Below are positions 1-6,116 of a stretch of DNA of 10,407 nucleotides, one piece after another. The DNA is from Candidatus Berkelbacteria bacterium (GTDB lineage Bacteria; Patescibacteriota; UBA1384; CAILIB01), in NCBI GenBank assembly GCA_020058355.1, contig JAGVEG010000096.1:1-10407 (forward strand), in the 5' to 3' direction. The notes under the pieces are model-generated. The model did not search any database. It was not told where the DNA came from and worked only from the letters and a program-made list of their open reading frames with translations. Both the position numbers and the translations under genes were made by a program. The first letter of the stretch is position 1; every line of letters starts with the position of its first letter.

Positions 1-18
1 ATCCAGCAGGCGTTGACC

Positions 19-366
19 ATGCCGGAGCGTATGGAGATGTTGGGTGTTGTGGCCAAAGGGCTTGGGTACGACGGGTTTGCAACGAGAGACACAGGAGAGG
101 CTGAATGGCTGCGATTGTTGGACAACGACACCCACGTCTGGTGGAGGCCATTCACTCAGGATGCTGATAGTGCGAGGCTGCGTAACCAGTTGAGCATTGA
201 GCTCAACTACTACACCGGCGCAGTTCATGGTCACTGTGCCAAAGGTGTTTGCCCCGACGGTACACCCAAGTGGTTCAGGGTGGAGTACACCAACCCGGAC
301 GGCTTAGACAAAGCAGTTCGTGAAGTTACCATGCGGTGCGCCGCAGACTATTTTATCAACGGTTAG
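19..366 (+). CDS. Small conserved phage protein, possibly left-truncated
   Basis: The reading frame is open to the left edge. Starts at TTG 13, ATG 19, 31 or 37 are all possible and the true start may lie outside the window; ATG 19 is a conservative choice (115 residues). The protein is soluble, with a Trp-rich middle (HVWWRPF) followed by an Asp/Arg stretch, a Cys-containing segment (HCAKGVCPDG) and a C-terminal helix ending in CAADYFING. This order (a W-x-P-like motif, a strand-rich middle and a C-terminal Ala-rich helix) loosely recalls small phage proteins of the 'phage ABA sandwich' type, but the match is from memory and weak. The function is unknown. Its stop codon lies inside the ribosome binding site of the next gene, so the two are probably cotranscribed and translationally coupled. 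Confidence 0.6.
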   Translation: MPERMEMLGVVAKGLGYDGFATRDTGEAEWLRLLDNDTHVWWRPFTQDADSARLRNQLSIELNYYTGAVHGHCAKGVCPDGTPKWFRVEYTNPDGLDKAVREVTMRCAADYFING

Positions 367-370
367 GAGG
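364..370 (+). promoter_or_regulatory. Ribosome binding site that fixes the start at 375
   Basis: TAGGAGG lies four bases before ATG 375 and includes the stop codon of the preceding gene. It decides the start: the frame is open back to GTG 336, but that would bury this site within the coding sequence and overlap the upstream gene by about 30 bases. Confidence 0.8.
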
Positions 371-374
371 TTTT

Positions 375-803
375 ATGAGCATAGATTATGAAAAACGTGT
401 GGCAGGTTCTGTTGGTACAGTAGGGCACGGTCGTAGTGGGTCCGTTGGTATCCCTGAGACATACACAGATGGCGGGCGAATACTAGGGGACACTCTAGCT
501 AATGAACACTTGGCTCATTGCATAGCTGCAGAGCTGCTGGGATCGGGTACCCGAAATATGGCAAACCAAGCGAAAAGCGCAGACGCCGTGCAAGTCTCAG
601 GTAATCACTACAAAGACCTGGGCATGCAGCCGTGGCATGTGATGGAGTCTGTCCTGACCCGTGAAGAGTTCATCGGTTATCTCAAAGGCAACATAATCAA
701 ATACGGGATGCGCCAGGGCCGTAAAGAAGGTTCAGACGATGCCGGGAAAGCACTGCACTACAAACAGAAGTTGTATGAGTTCCTAGGGGAGCAGAAATCA
801 TGA
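375..803 (+). CDS. DUF3310 family phage protein (T7 gp1.7-like C-terminal domain)
   Basis: The protein has 142 residues. Residues about 73-138 match DUF3310 as I know it: a VSGNHYK motif, then MQPWHVM, a helix with the GNIIKYGMRQGRK signature, and a final helix HYKQKLYEFL. DUF3310 proteins are widespread in phages. Phage T7 gp1.7, described as a nucleotide kinase, is commonly placed with them, but catalysis cannot be inferred here. The first 61 residues are Gly/Ser-rich and then helical, and are not part of the domain. A second in-frame ATG at 558 would give a product of about 81 residues containing only the domain. ATG 375 is preferred because of the TAGGAGG at 364-370. The stop overlaps the next start (ATGA at 800-803). 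Confidence 0.85.
   Translation: MSIDYEKRVAGSVGTVGHGRSGSVGIPETYTDGGRILGDTLANEHLAHCIAAELLGSGTRNMANQAKSADAVQVSGNHYKDLGMQPWHVMESVLTREEFIGYLKGNIIKYGMRQGRKEGSDDAGKALHYKQKLYEFLGEQKS
544..553. repeat. 10-bp perfect palindrome inside the DUF3310 gene
   Basis: CGGGTACCCG is self-complementary. It lies five bases before the internal in-frame ATG at 558, at the junction between the unknown N-terminal part and the DUF3310 domain. It may be chance, a protein-binding site or a trace of a fusion; nothing in the sequence decides between these. Confidence 0.35.
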
Positions 804-1297
804 GCATGAATCAGGTAGATAAAGAGGCGTTGATTAAAAGCTGGGAAGTATTAACTCAATTAGTGGATCAGGAAAGTTGGAAGTGGCAAGACATGGGAGC
901 TGACTCAATATTTGAGAAGGGATTCAAAGCAGGCCTATTCCACGCTCGGAGTGGGGAGGCGGTTGCTTGGCTTTTCACAAACCCTGCAAATGGTACTGTA
1001 GGCGCAACTACTTCAAAGCATGTGGCTGATTTATACCAAGACGCGGAGAAGCTATTCACCCACAGCCAGCCCAACGGTGATCCGGTTGAATTTGATTTCC
1101 CAGAATACAGTCACGAAGGCATGGGGTGCGGATTAGAAGATAGAGGCATCACTGATAGGTATGAAGCATGTCAGTACGGATTTAACGAAGCGATTGAGTC
1201 TGTTGCTAGGATGATTGACAGCATGGGACCACTATTCACCCACAGCCAGCCAGCAGATCAACCCCGCGAAGTAATCAACAAAGCAGAGGTGCAGTGA
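800..1297 (+). CDS. Hypothetical phage protein with repeated LFTHSQP motif
   Basis: The protein has 165 residues and no recognised catalytic motif. The start ATG overlaps the previous stop and is preceded by AGGGGAG at 785-791. The segment GEAVAWLFTNPANGTVGAT, followed about 15 residues later by KLFTHSQP, resembles small proteins of gammaproteobacterial phages in which a 'VAW' strand leads to a 'PLYTHPQP' tail; that likeness is from memory. The LFTHSQP tail occurs twice, exactly 60 codons apart, once in the middle and once near the C terminus, with 20 identical bases underneath. The second half has a separate helix (ACQYGFNEAIESVARMI). The protein may be a partial internal duplication. The function is unknown. 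Confidence 0.75.
   Translation: MSMNQVDKEALIKSWEVLTQLVDQESWKWQDMGADSIFEKGFKAGLFHARSGEAVAWLFTNPANGTVGATTSKHVADLYQDAEKLFTHSQPNGDPVEFDFPEYSHEGMGCGLEDRGITDRYEACQYGFNEAIESVARMIDSMGPLFTHSQPADQPREVINKAEVQ
1052..1071 (+). repeat. 20-bp direct repeat, copy 1
   Basis: The first copy of a 20-base identical repeat encoding LFTHSQP; the second copy is at 1232-1251. The copies are 180 bases apart, so the repeat is in frame and preserved at the nucleotide level. Confidence 0.85.
1232..1251 (+). repeat. 20-bp direct repeat, copy 2
   Basis: The second copy of the repeat at 1052-1071, in the same reading frame near the 3' end of the same gene. Recombination between the copies would remove 60 codons without shifting the frame. 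Confidence 0.85.
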
Positions 1298-1515
1298 TGG
1301 TTTATTTCATGTTGTGTTGCGCAGCGGTGACTGGGTTTTTCGGGATATACCACTCTTTTTCCATTCGAAAACCCACAAAAGAAGACTTATCAAAGCAGCC
1401 TATTGAGTACTTTGACGGGTGGCATATAGGGCTCAAGTGCGGGCTTGCTATAGGTCTTTGCACGGCCTATTTTATAAGCATGGCTGTTCTTGCTTACTTG
1501 CATTGGTTTAAGTGA
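1297..1515 (+). CDS. Small two-helix inner-membrane protein
   Basis: The protein has 72 residues. Two hydrophobic stretches of membrane-spanning length lie at residues about 2-21 and 46-69, joined by a polar loop containing KPTKEDLSKQPIEYFDG. Both termini may therefore face the same side. Start ATG 1297 overlaps the previous stop (TGATG) and has AGAGGTG just upstream; a GTG one codon earlier is possible. The function is unknown. Two-helix membrane proteins in phages include holins, but the position in an early/replication block and the lack of a neighbouring endolysin give no support for that role. Superinfection exclusion or host-membrane effects are equally open. Confidence 0.7.
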   Translation: MVYFMLCCAAVTGFFGIYHSFSIRKPTKEDLSKQPIEYFDGWHIGLKCGLAIGLCTAYFISMAVLAYLHWFK

Positions 1516-1525
1516 GAAGCTGACC

Positions 1526-1915
1526 ATGCGTAAAGCTACTAAACGTAAAGTCTGGCCCTTGCGGGGGCCGGCGCTACCTCTAACTGAAAAGCACCAGGAT
1601 GAGCTGTCTCTGCAACTCCATGTGGCAGTGGCGGCGGTTACTACACAGGAGGGGCTCGCCGCTTTTATAAAACAGACTCTCGTAACTACCGTGGCCATGG
1701 ACTGTGACAAAGCTCACGACGCCCATTCCAGAAACCTGCTGAGGACTGCGACTCTGATGTTGGAGAAAACCTTGGCCACAGGGGAGATCAGTGAAAAAAC
1801 GGTTACCTACTGCAAAACGGTGGCGTGCTGGATTGACCGATGGGTTGAGCAGGGTCGCATCACATACAGTGGGTTGAAGCAGGCGAAAGAGCTAACGAAA
1901 CGATTGGATGTTTAA
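1526..1915 (+). CDS. Conserved phage protein with basic MRKxxKRK N terminus
   Basis: The protein has 129 residues from ATG 1526, which has a weak GAGAAG upstream. The frame is open back to TTG 1490, but that would overlap the membrane-protein gene by 26 bases. It begins MRKATKRKVWPL, a head I recall from small phage proteins of proteobacterial phages, and continues as mainly helical sequence (residues about 20-125) with Cys at three scattered positions and no zinc-like spacing. The C terminus (YSGLKQAKELTKRLDV) is a basic helix. The size, charge and helical content would suit a nucleic-acid- or protein-binding role, but no function can be assigned. Confidence 0.7.
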   Translation: MRKATKRKVWPLRGPALPLTEKHQDELSLQLHVAVAAVTTQEGLAAFIKQTLVTTVAMDCDKAHDAHSRNLLRTATLMLEKTLATGEISEKTVTYCKTVACWIDRWVEQGRITYSGLKQAKELTKRLDV

Positions 1916-1929
1916 CACTGGGGGTCAGT

Positions 1930-2514
1930 ATGAGCCTATACGACGAATACAAAAAGGAGTGCGATGTTCGGCGGCAGGCTCTTGACCAAGCCGTCCTTGA
2001 CCACGAAGCCGCAGCAGCCCTGCCTATTGACGGCCTGACAGAGAAGGAGCGGCGGATACTATCTGAGTTGACCAACGTGCCTCGATCAACTGTGAGTTTA
2101 GCGAACTCAGCTGGAGTACCACCGAACGCGGCGGTGGTTATACTTAGCAGACTGCACTCCCTTTCGAAGGGCTTTTTGGTACGAAAGACCAATGCTATCA
2201 GGACCCCAAAAGGTTGGGTTTCTGGAACTGGGTGGGCCAAAGGATTGGCTACCCGCAAGGGTAAAAACATGGTGAAGAAAGCTCGTGAAGTTGCCCAGAG
2301 TGACCAAGCCATTGAAGCCAGACTGAAGACTCAGGAAGCCAAAGAGAAGTCTCGTGCTGCCAAAGAGAGAGCCCGTGAACTAAAGGCACAACTTCGTGAA
2401 GCTGAATTAGAGTTGGCGGCATACTCTCGGAAAGAAGCGCGTTCCAAGAGCTATGTTAAGCAAGCTACTGAAAAACAAAACACCCCCTTTGGGTGGCTAC
2501 TGGAGAAAGATTAA
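1930..2514 (+). CDS. Winged-helix / coiled-coil protein, putative DNA-binding
   Basis: The protein has 194 residues. Residues about 36-86 (LTEKERRILSELTNV, then SLANSAGVPPNAAVVILSRL and GFLVRK) have the helix pattern of a MarR-like winged helix-turn-helix: a first helix, a second helix opening the HTH, an Ala/Val-rich recognition helix and a basic wing. Residues about 115-168 are a long, highly charged Lys/Glu/Ala helix, likely a coiled coil. The start ATG 1930 has GGGGG at 1920-1924 as its only purine-rich site. The stop abuts the nuclease gene (TAAATG). The protein may bind DNA at replication or repress early genes. The HTH assignment is by eye. Confidence 0.7.
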   Translation: MSLYDEYKKECDVRRQALDQAVLDHEAAAALPIDGLTEKERRILSELTNVPRSTVSLANSAGVPPNAAVVILSRLHSLSKGFLVRKTNAIRTPKGWVSGTGWAKGLATRKGKNMVKKAREVAQSDQAIEARLKTQEAKEKSRAAKERARELKAQLREAELELAAYSRKEARSKSYVKQATEKQNTPFGWLLEKD

Positions 2515-2838
2515 ATGGCAAAGATGACGCCGGAAGGCAAAGTAAAACAACAGATCGACAAGCTGCTGAAGAAATATGGGGTATGGTATTTCAAGCCGGT
2601 CAACAACGGCATGGGCTCGACAGGCATCCCTGACTACATATGCTGTATACATAATGGTGGGTTCCTCGCCATCGAGGCCAAGGCAGACGCAACCAAAAAG
2701 CCTACTGACCTACAACAGCACAGGCTCCAAGAGATTGAAGCTATGGGTGGTGCATCCCTGGTGATCCACAAGGATAATCTGAAGCTTTTAGAGATATTCC
2801 TTGAATTGGCGAGTCCAACTACCGGGGAGGGTTCCTGA
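2515..2838 (+). CDS. VRR-NUC domain nuclease
   Basis: The protein has 107 residues, the usual size of a stand-alone phage VRR-NUC protein. The PD-(D/E)XK core is visible: an N-terminal helix (KVKQQIDKLLKKYG), strand YFKPVN, then GIPDYICC with Asp40, then FLAIEAKA with Glu54 and Lys56, and a following helix with Gln67 (LQQHR). These are the metal-binding and catalytic positions of the family. VRR-NUC proteins, including the domain of eukaryotic FAN1, act on branched or flapped DNA; phage copies are assumed to resolve replication or recombination intermediates. It starts directly after the previous stop, with TGGAGAAAGA upstream, and its stop overlaps the polymerase start (TGATG), so translation of nuclease and polymerase is probably coupled. 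Confidence 0.92.
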   Translation: MAKMTPEGKVKQQIDKLLKKYGVWYFKPVNNGMGSTGIPDYICCIHNGGFLAIEAKADATKKPTDLQQHRLQEIEAMGGASLVIHKDNLKLLEIFLELASPTTGEGS

Positions 2839-4715
2839 TGAAGCAATTATTAGTGATCGACTTCGAAACGGCCTACTCGCCGGAGTATGGTCTTAAGAAA
2901 TTTAACTACTTGGAGTACGTAAAAGACCCTCGTTTCGAAGTGATCGGTGTGGCTGTGAAAGTCAACGATGGTCCTGCAGAATGGTTCAGTGGCACTGACG
3001 AGGCTACCCGCCAATGGCTTTTACAATTTGACTGGGCTGGCTCAGCAGTGGTGGCACACAACGGGCACTTTGACTTCTTCATCCTCTGTCAGCATTTTGG
3101 TATCTTTGCAGGTGCTTATATTGACACGCTATCCATGGCCAGACCACTTCACGGTACGCAGGTTGGTGGGTCTCTTGACAAGCTGGTGAAACACTACAAC
3201 TTGGGTGAGAAAGGTAATGAAGTCGTGCAGGCTATCGGCAAGTGGAGGAAAGACTTCAGCCCGTCAGAGCTTCGTGCCTATGGCGAGTATTGCAAGAACG
3301 ATGTGGAGTTGACTTACAAGCTACTTCTTGCGCTGATAGGGCGTACTCCAAATGTCGAGATGAAAGTCATTGACGCTATCATGCGCATGGTGTGCGAGCC
3401 CAAATTGACTTTGGACGTGCCGATGCTCAAACAGGCTTTAGAGAGGCTTCGCAAACGCAAAGCGCAGATTCTCGACGAAGTAGGTATCAGCAAAGAAGAC
3501 TTGATGAGCAACGCCAAGTTCGCTGGAGTGCTTGAGTCTCTAGGTGTGACGCCCCCCACGAAGTATAGCTTGAAAGTAAAAGACGCCGAAGGCAATCCGA
3601 AACTGTCTTACGCATTTGCAAAAACCGATCCAGGCATGGTGGAGCTACTTGAGCACGAAGATGAGCGCATTCAGATGATCGCAGCCGCGCGAATTGAGAC
3701 CAAATCTACTGGCCGTGAAGGCCGTTTGGAGAAGCTGATTATTGCCGGTGGACTATCAGACCAGCTGCCATTCCCTTTGAAATATGCAGGGGCACACACC
3801 AACCGATACAGCGGTGACTGGCTTTGGAATCTGCAAAATCTTCCAAGACATATTGATGTGAAACGGGGTTTACGCGAGCCATTGCGTGATGCACTGATTG
3901 CACCTGAAGGGCACAGCATTATAGCGATCGACTCTTCTCAGATTGAAGCTCGTGTGAACGCCTGGTTGTCCGGGGAAGAACAGCTCAATGAATTATTCGC
4001 CCAGGGTGGAGACCCTTACTGTGCGTTTGCTGAAGAGGTGTATGGTCGTAGGATCACCAAGGCCGATATTACTGAGCGGTTCGTGGGTAAGGGCTGTGTA
4101 TTGGGTCTTGGGTTTTTGATGGGTCATATCAAGCTACAGGCTACCCTGAAGAAGCCTATGAACGGTGTGTCTGCGGACCTTCCTTTGGACGAGTGCAAGC
4201 GTCTGGTTGACACGTACCGCTCAAAGTTCAAAAACATAGCTGGGTTTTGGAAAGAATGCCGTGAAGCCATCTACAGCATGGCAAACGGCCAAGAGTATTC
4301 GTTTGGCACCGGTGCCACGATCCGAGTTGAAGGTGAGTCTTTGGTCTTACCCTCTGGCATGCGGTTGCTTTACGATGGGCTGCAAGAAGAGTACGATGAC
4401 AACGGGCGGTTGAACTACTCGTTTATCAACCGGGAGACTCGAACGCGCACCAAGATATACAACGGAAAGCTGTGCGAGAACATCGTGCAGTCAGTGGCCA
4501 GAGATATCATTTCCTGGCAGATGGTACAGGCAATCAAAGCAGGCTATGACTGTGTGGGCATGGTGCACGATGAACTGATTTTCGTCGTGCCAGATGAGAG
4601 TCTTGAAGACGCATTCACAGAACTCGAAGGCATCATGAAAAAGACGCCCAAGTGGGCTAAAGGGTGCCCCGTGAGCTGTGAAGGGGCGTATGCTAAATCG
4701 TATGGAGAAACGTAG
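2838..4715 (+). CDS. Family A DNA polymerase with 3'-5' proofreading exonuclease
   Basis: The protein has 625 residues, typical of phage Pol I-like replicases without the 5'-3' exonuclease domain. Exonuclease domain, residues about 1-165: ExoI Asp8/Glu10 (IDFET), ExoII Asn75/Asp79 (NGHFD), ExoIII Tyr151/Asp155 (YCKND), all intact, so proofreading is expected. Polymerase domain: TNRYSGD near 321, NLQNLPR at 331, motif A with Asp365 (AIDSSQIEAR), motif B from Arg414 and Lys418 through LGLGF to Gly429, and motif C HDE at 577-579. In motif B the positions equivalent to E. coli Phe762 and Tyr766 are Leu422 and Phe426, which is unusual for cellular enzymes. ATG 2838 overlaps the nuclease stop and follows GGGGAGGG at 2823-2830. 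This is the likely replicative polymerase of the phage; no primase or replicative helicase is adjacent. Confidence 0.97.
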   Translation: MKQLLVIDFETAYSPEYGLKKFNYLEYVKDPRFEVIGVAVKVNDGPAEWFSGTDEATRQWLLQFDWAGSAVVAHNGHFDFFILCQHFGIFAGAYIDTLSMARPLHGTQVGGSLDKLVKHYNLGEKGNEVVQAIGKWRKDFSPSELRAYGEYCKNDVELTYKLLLALIGRTPNVEMKVIDAIMRMVCEPKLTLDVPMLKQALERLRKRKAQILDEVGISKEDLMSNAKFAGVLESLGVTPPTKYSLKVKDAEGNPKLSYAFAKTDPGMVELLEHEDERIQMIAAARIETKSTGREGRLEKLIIAGGLSDQLPFPLKYAGAHTNRYSGDWLWNLQNLPRHIDVKRGLREPLRDALIAPEGHSIIAIDSSQIEARVNAWLSGEEQLNELFAQGGDPYCAFAEEVYGRRITKADITERFVGKGCVLGLGFLMGHIKLQATLKKPMNGVSADLPLDECKRLVDTYRSKFKNIAGFWKECREAIYSMANGQEYSFGTGATIRVEGESLVLPSGMRLLYDGLQEEYDDNGRLNYSFINRETRTRTKIYNGKLCENIVQSVARDIISWQMVQAIKAGYDCVGMVHDELIFVVPDESLEDAFTELEGIMKKTPKWAKGCPVSCEGAYAKSYGET

Positions 4716-4716
4716 A

Positions 4717-4965
4717 ATGAACGACGCTGATCTTTTAATCCGCACTGCCACGGCGCTGGAGCAGACTGTACGGTTAGCGGAATACCAACTGGCTCACGAC
4801 CAGCCCACTGAGGCGCGCCACACTATTACACTGCTTGTGGCCGAGACCCGATTACTCCAAGTGCTTTTGAAATATAAGGATCAACATGACGACGCAGCCT
4901 ATAATCTGGAGCCACAGCAGCTACAAGATGTTCTCCCAGTGCCGCCGCCAGTACAACCTGGTTAA
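4717..4965 (+). CDS. Small helical protein overlapping the Cas4-like nuclease gene
   Basis: The protein has 82 residues. ATG 4717 is two bases after the polymerase stop, with GGAG at 4704-4707. Residues 1-55 form predominantly helical sequence (ADLLIRTATALEQTVRLAEY and HTITLLVAETRLLQVLLKY). The last 26 residues, Pro/Gln-rich (LPVPPPVQPG), are encoded by the 80 bases shared with the nuclease gene in another frame. No family is recognised. The overlap and tight spacing suggest a small accessory protein expressed with the polymerase and nuclease, but this is inference; the tail may be shaped mainly by the overlapping frame. Confidence 0.65.
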   Translation: MNDADLLIRTATALEQTVRLAEYQLAHDQPTEARHTITLLVAETRLLQVLLKYKDQHDDAAYNLEPQQLQDVLPVPPPVQPG

Positions 4966-5563
4966 ACGGCTCAAGGTGGTTAAACCCACCATGCATGCCA
5001 GCAACGCCTACGGGGACGCAGTACACAAAGCGATTGAAGCGTATTTGAAATTCAACACGCCACTGCCTGAGGAGTTCAAGAAGTTTCAGAAGTGGGTTGA
5101 TGTGGCCGCTTCATTGCCGGGTGAGCGATTGATCGAAGCCAAGATGGGCTTGACCAAAGAGGGCAAGATTTGTGGGTTCTTCGATAAGGATGTATGGTGG
5201 CGCGGCCTGCCTGATTTTGTGGCAGTCAATGAGGCTAAGGGCATTGCTCGGATAATCGACTGGAAAGCGGGGAAGAGTTCGAAGTATGCAGACACTGACC
5301 AGCTGGAGCTACTTGCCTTGGCGGTGTTCGCCAAGTATCCTAAAGTGAATAAAGTAAAAGGGCTGCTGGCGTTCCTTGTGGTAGACCAACCCATTGATCG
5401 GACGTACTACCGCAAAGACTTTGCTGTCACACTCAGTAAGTGGATTGGGCGTATTGACGCTATCCGCGCTGCGGAGGAGCACGATGTATGGAACCCCACG
5501 GCCAGTGGCCTGTGTAACCCCTGGTGCCCGGTCAAGCCGGAGCACTGTGAATTTAAGGAATGA
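4886..5563 (+). CDS. Cas4/RecB-like PD-(D/E)XK nuclease with probable Fe-S cluster
   Basis: The protein has 225 residues, similar in size to Cas4 and phage RecB-type exonucleases. It opens with SHSSYKMFSQCRRQYNL, the N-terminal signature of the PDDEXK_1/AddB/Cas4 group, with Cys19. Nuclease positions visible are His47 (GDAVHKAIE), Glu84, Asp110 (GLPDFV), Asp125 and Lys127 (IIDWKAGK) and Gln139 in the following helix. Cys210, Cys214 and Cys221 cluster at the C terminus. One N-terminal plus three C-terminal cysteines is the 4Fe-4S arrangement of Cas4 and AddB. Such enzymes degrade or trim DNA ends, and phage copies are thought to act in recombination or replication. ATG 4886 has AAGGA upstream and is needed to retain the SHSSY motif, so the 80-bp overlap with the previous gene is real. 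No cas1 or cas2 is nearby. Confidence 0.9.
   Translation: MTTQPIIWSHSSYKMFSQCRRQYNLVKRLKVVKPTMHASNAYGDAVHKAIEAYLKFNTPLPEEFKKFQKWVDVAASLPGERLIEAKMGLTKEGKICGFFDKDVWWRGLPDFVAVNEAKGIARIIDWKAGKSSKYADTDQLELLALAVFAKYPKVNKVKGLLAFLVVDQPIDRTYYRKDFAVTLSKWIGRIDAIRAAEEHDVWNPTASGLCNPWCPVKPEHCEFKE
5555..5559 (+). promoter_or_regulatory. Ribosome binding site choosing ATG 5566 over ATG 5560
   Basis: AAGGA directly abuts ATG 5560, leaving no spacer, but is six bases from ATG 5566. The second ATG is therefore the likelier start of the next gene; the first overlaps the nuclease stop. Confidence 0.6.
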
Positions 5564-5565
5564 TC

Positions 5566-5817
5566 ATGCGAGTCGGGTATAGTTACTCAAGTGGATGTTT
5601 CCACGCATTGCCCTACGTCTCGGTGCGTTGGGGTAATCGAAGTTTCCGTTTGGGCTTTGGTATAGGAACCAAAAAAGTAGCACTGCTCCTTGGTGGTACG
5701 GAGGGGGCCCGTCAAATCATCAGCCCCCGATTGGTCAAGCACCCCACTCGCTGGGTACTATGTGGGTTTGAGTTTCACAGGGAGGCGAGCAATGCCGCGA
5801 AAAATACGCAACTATGA
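5566..5817 (+). CDS. Hypothetical protein, 83 residues
   Basis: This is a small basic protein with many aromatic residues (MRVGYSYSSGCFH, VSVRWGNRSFRLGFGIG) and a likely beta-rich fold. I recognise no family or catalytic motif. The N-terminal two thirds look like alternating beta-strand sequence; the C terminus ([12 protein letters not shown]) is encoded where the next gene begins, with a 26-base overlap in another frame. The start is set by AAGGA at 5555-5559. It sits between the nuclease and two HNH genes and may belong to either the replication operon or the mobile segment. Confidence 0.6.
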   Translation: MRVGYSYSSGCFHALPYVSVRWGNRSFRLGFGIGTKKVALLLGGTEGARQIISPRLVKHPTRWVLCGFEFHREASNAAKNTQL

Positions 5818-6106
5818 GAAAGAAAAGAAATACGACCTGAAGCCAAAAGTCGTGGAGCGCCGCAATGCCAGAAAGAGGGCACGGCGTGCTTACGAGAAAG
5901 AGCATGGTGACTTACCTGCCAATGTTCATGTAGACCACAAAAATTTGTTGTCAAAGGGGGGCCAAGCGACTAAGATGACTAATCTACGAGCCATTCCAGC
6001 GAAACAAAATGTGTCCTTCCCAAGAAACAAAGACGGTTCTGCCAAGTCTGCCTACTCCACAGGTGCTAAAGCCGGTAGGAAAGCAGTGGGTAGGGGTAAA
6101 AAGTAA
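5792..6106 (+). CDS. Small HNH endonuclease
   Basis: The protein has 104 residues from ATG 5792, preceded by GGGAGG at 5780-5785. The frame is open upstream to GTG 5690, but that start lacks such a site. A very basic N-terminal helix ([31 protein letters not shown]) leads into the HNH core: [13 protein letters not shown] with the Asp-His pair, then [11 protein letters not shown] with the Asn residues, then SFPRNKDGS and a basic, Gly-rich tail. This is the short His-Asn-Asn ββα-metal form common in phages. It could be a free-standing homing endonuclease or a phage-encoded nicking enzyme. It is followed directly by a second, unrelated HNH gene in the +1 frame. Confidence 0.85.
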   Translation: MPRKIRNYEKEKKYDLKPKVVERRNARKRARRAYEKEHGDLPANVHVDHKNLLSKGGQATKMTNLRAIPAKQNVSFPRNKDGSAKSAYSTGAKAGRKAVGRGKK

Positions 6107-6116
6107 GAAGTTAGTA

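Noticed and set aside
1297..1515. Calling the two-helix membrane protein a holin
   Set aside because: There is no endolysin or spanin nearby and the gene is in the early/replication block; two helices alone are not sufficient evidence.
2118..2138. 7-bp inverted repeat ACCACCG/CGGTGGT
   Set aside because: It lies within the winged-helix coding region and is explained by the codons; nothing nearby suggests a regulatory role.
1390..2312. Reverse-strand open frames at 1390-1710 and 1860-2312
   Set aside because: They lie opposite well-supported + strand genes, have no ribosome binding sites or recognisable domains, and have compositions expected of antisense shadows.
3175..3203. TTGACA boxes within the polymerase gene (also near 3121 and 4207)
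   Set aside because: No -10-like hexamer occurs 16-18 bases downstream in any of them, so they are coding coincidences.
4886..5563. CRISPR-Cas locus suggested by the Cas4-like protein
   Set aside because: There is no repeat-spacer array and no other cas gene in the window; stand-alone Cas4-like nucleases are common in phages.
5703..5728. GGGGGC...GCCCCC inverted repeat as a terminator
   Set aside because: It is inside a coding sequence, has a 14-base loop and no following T-run.
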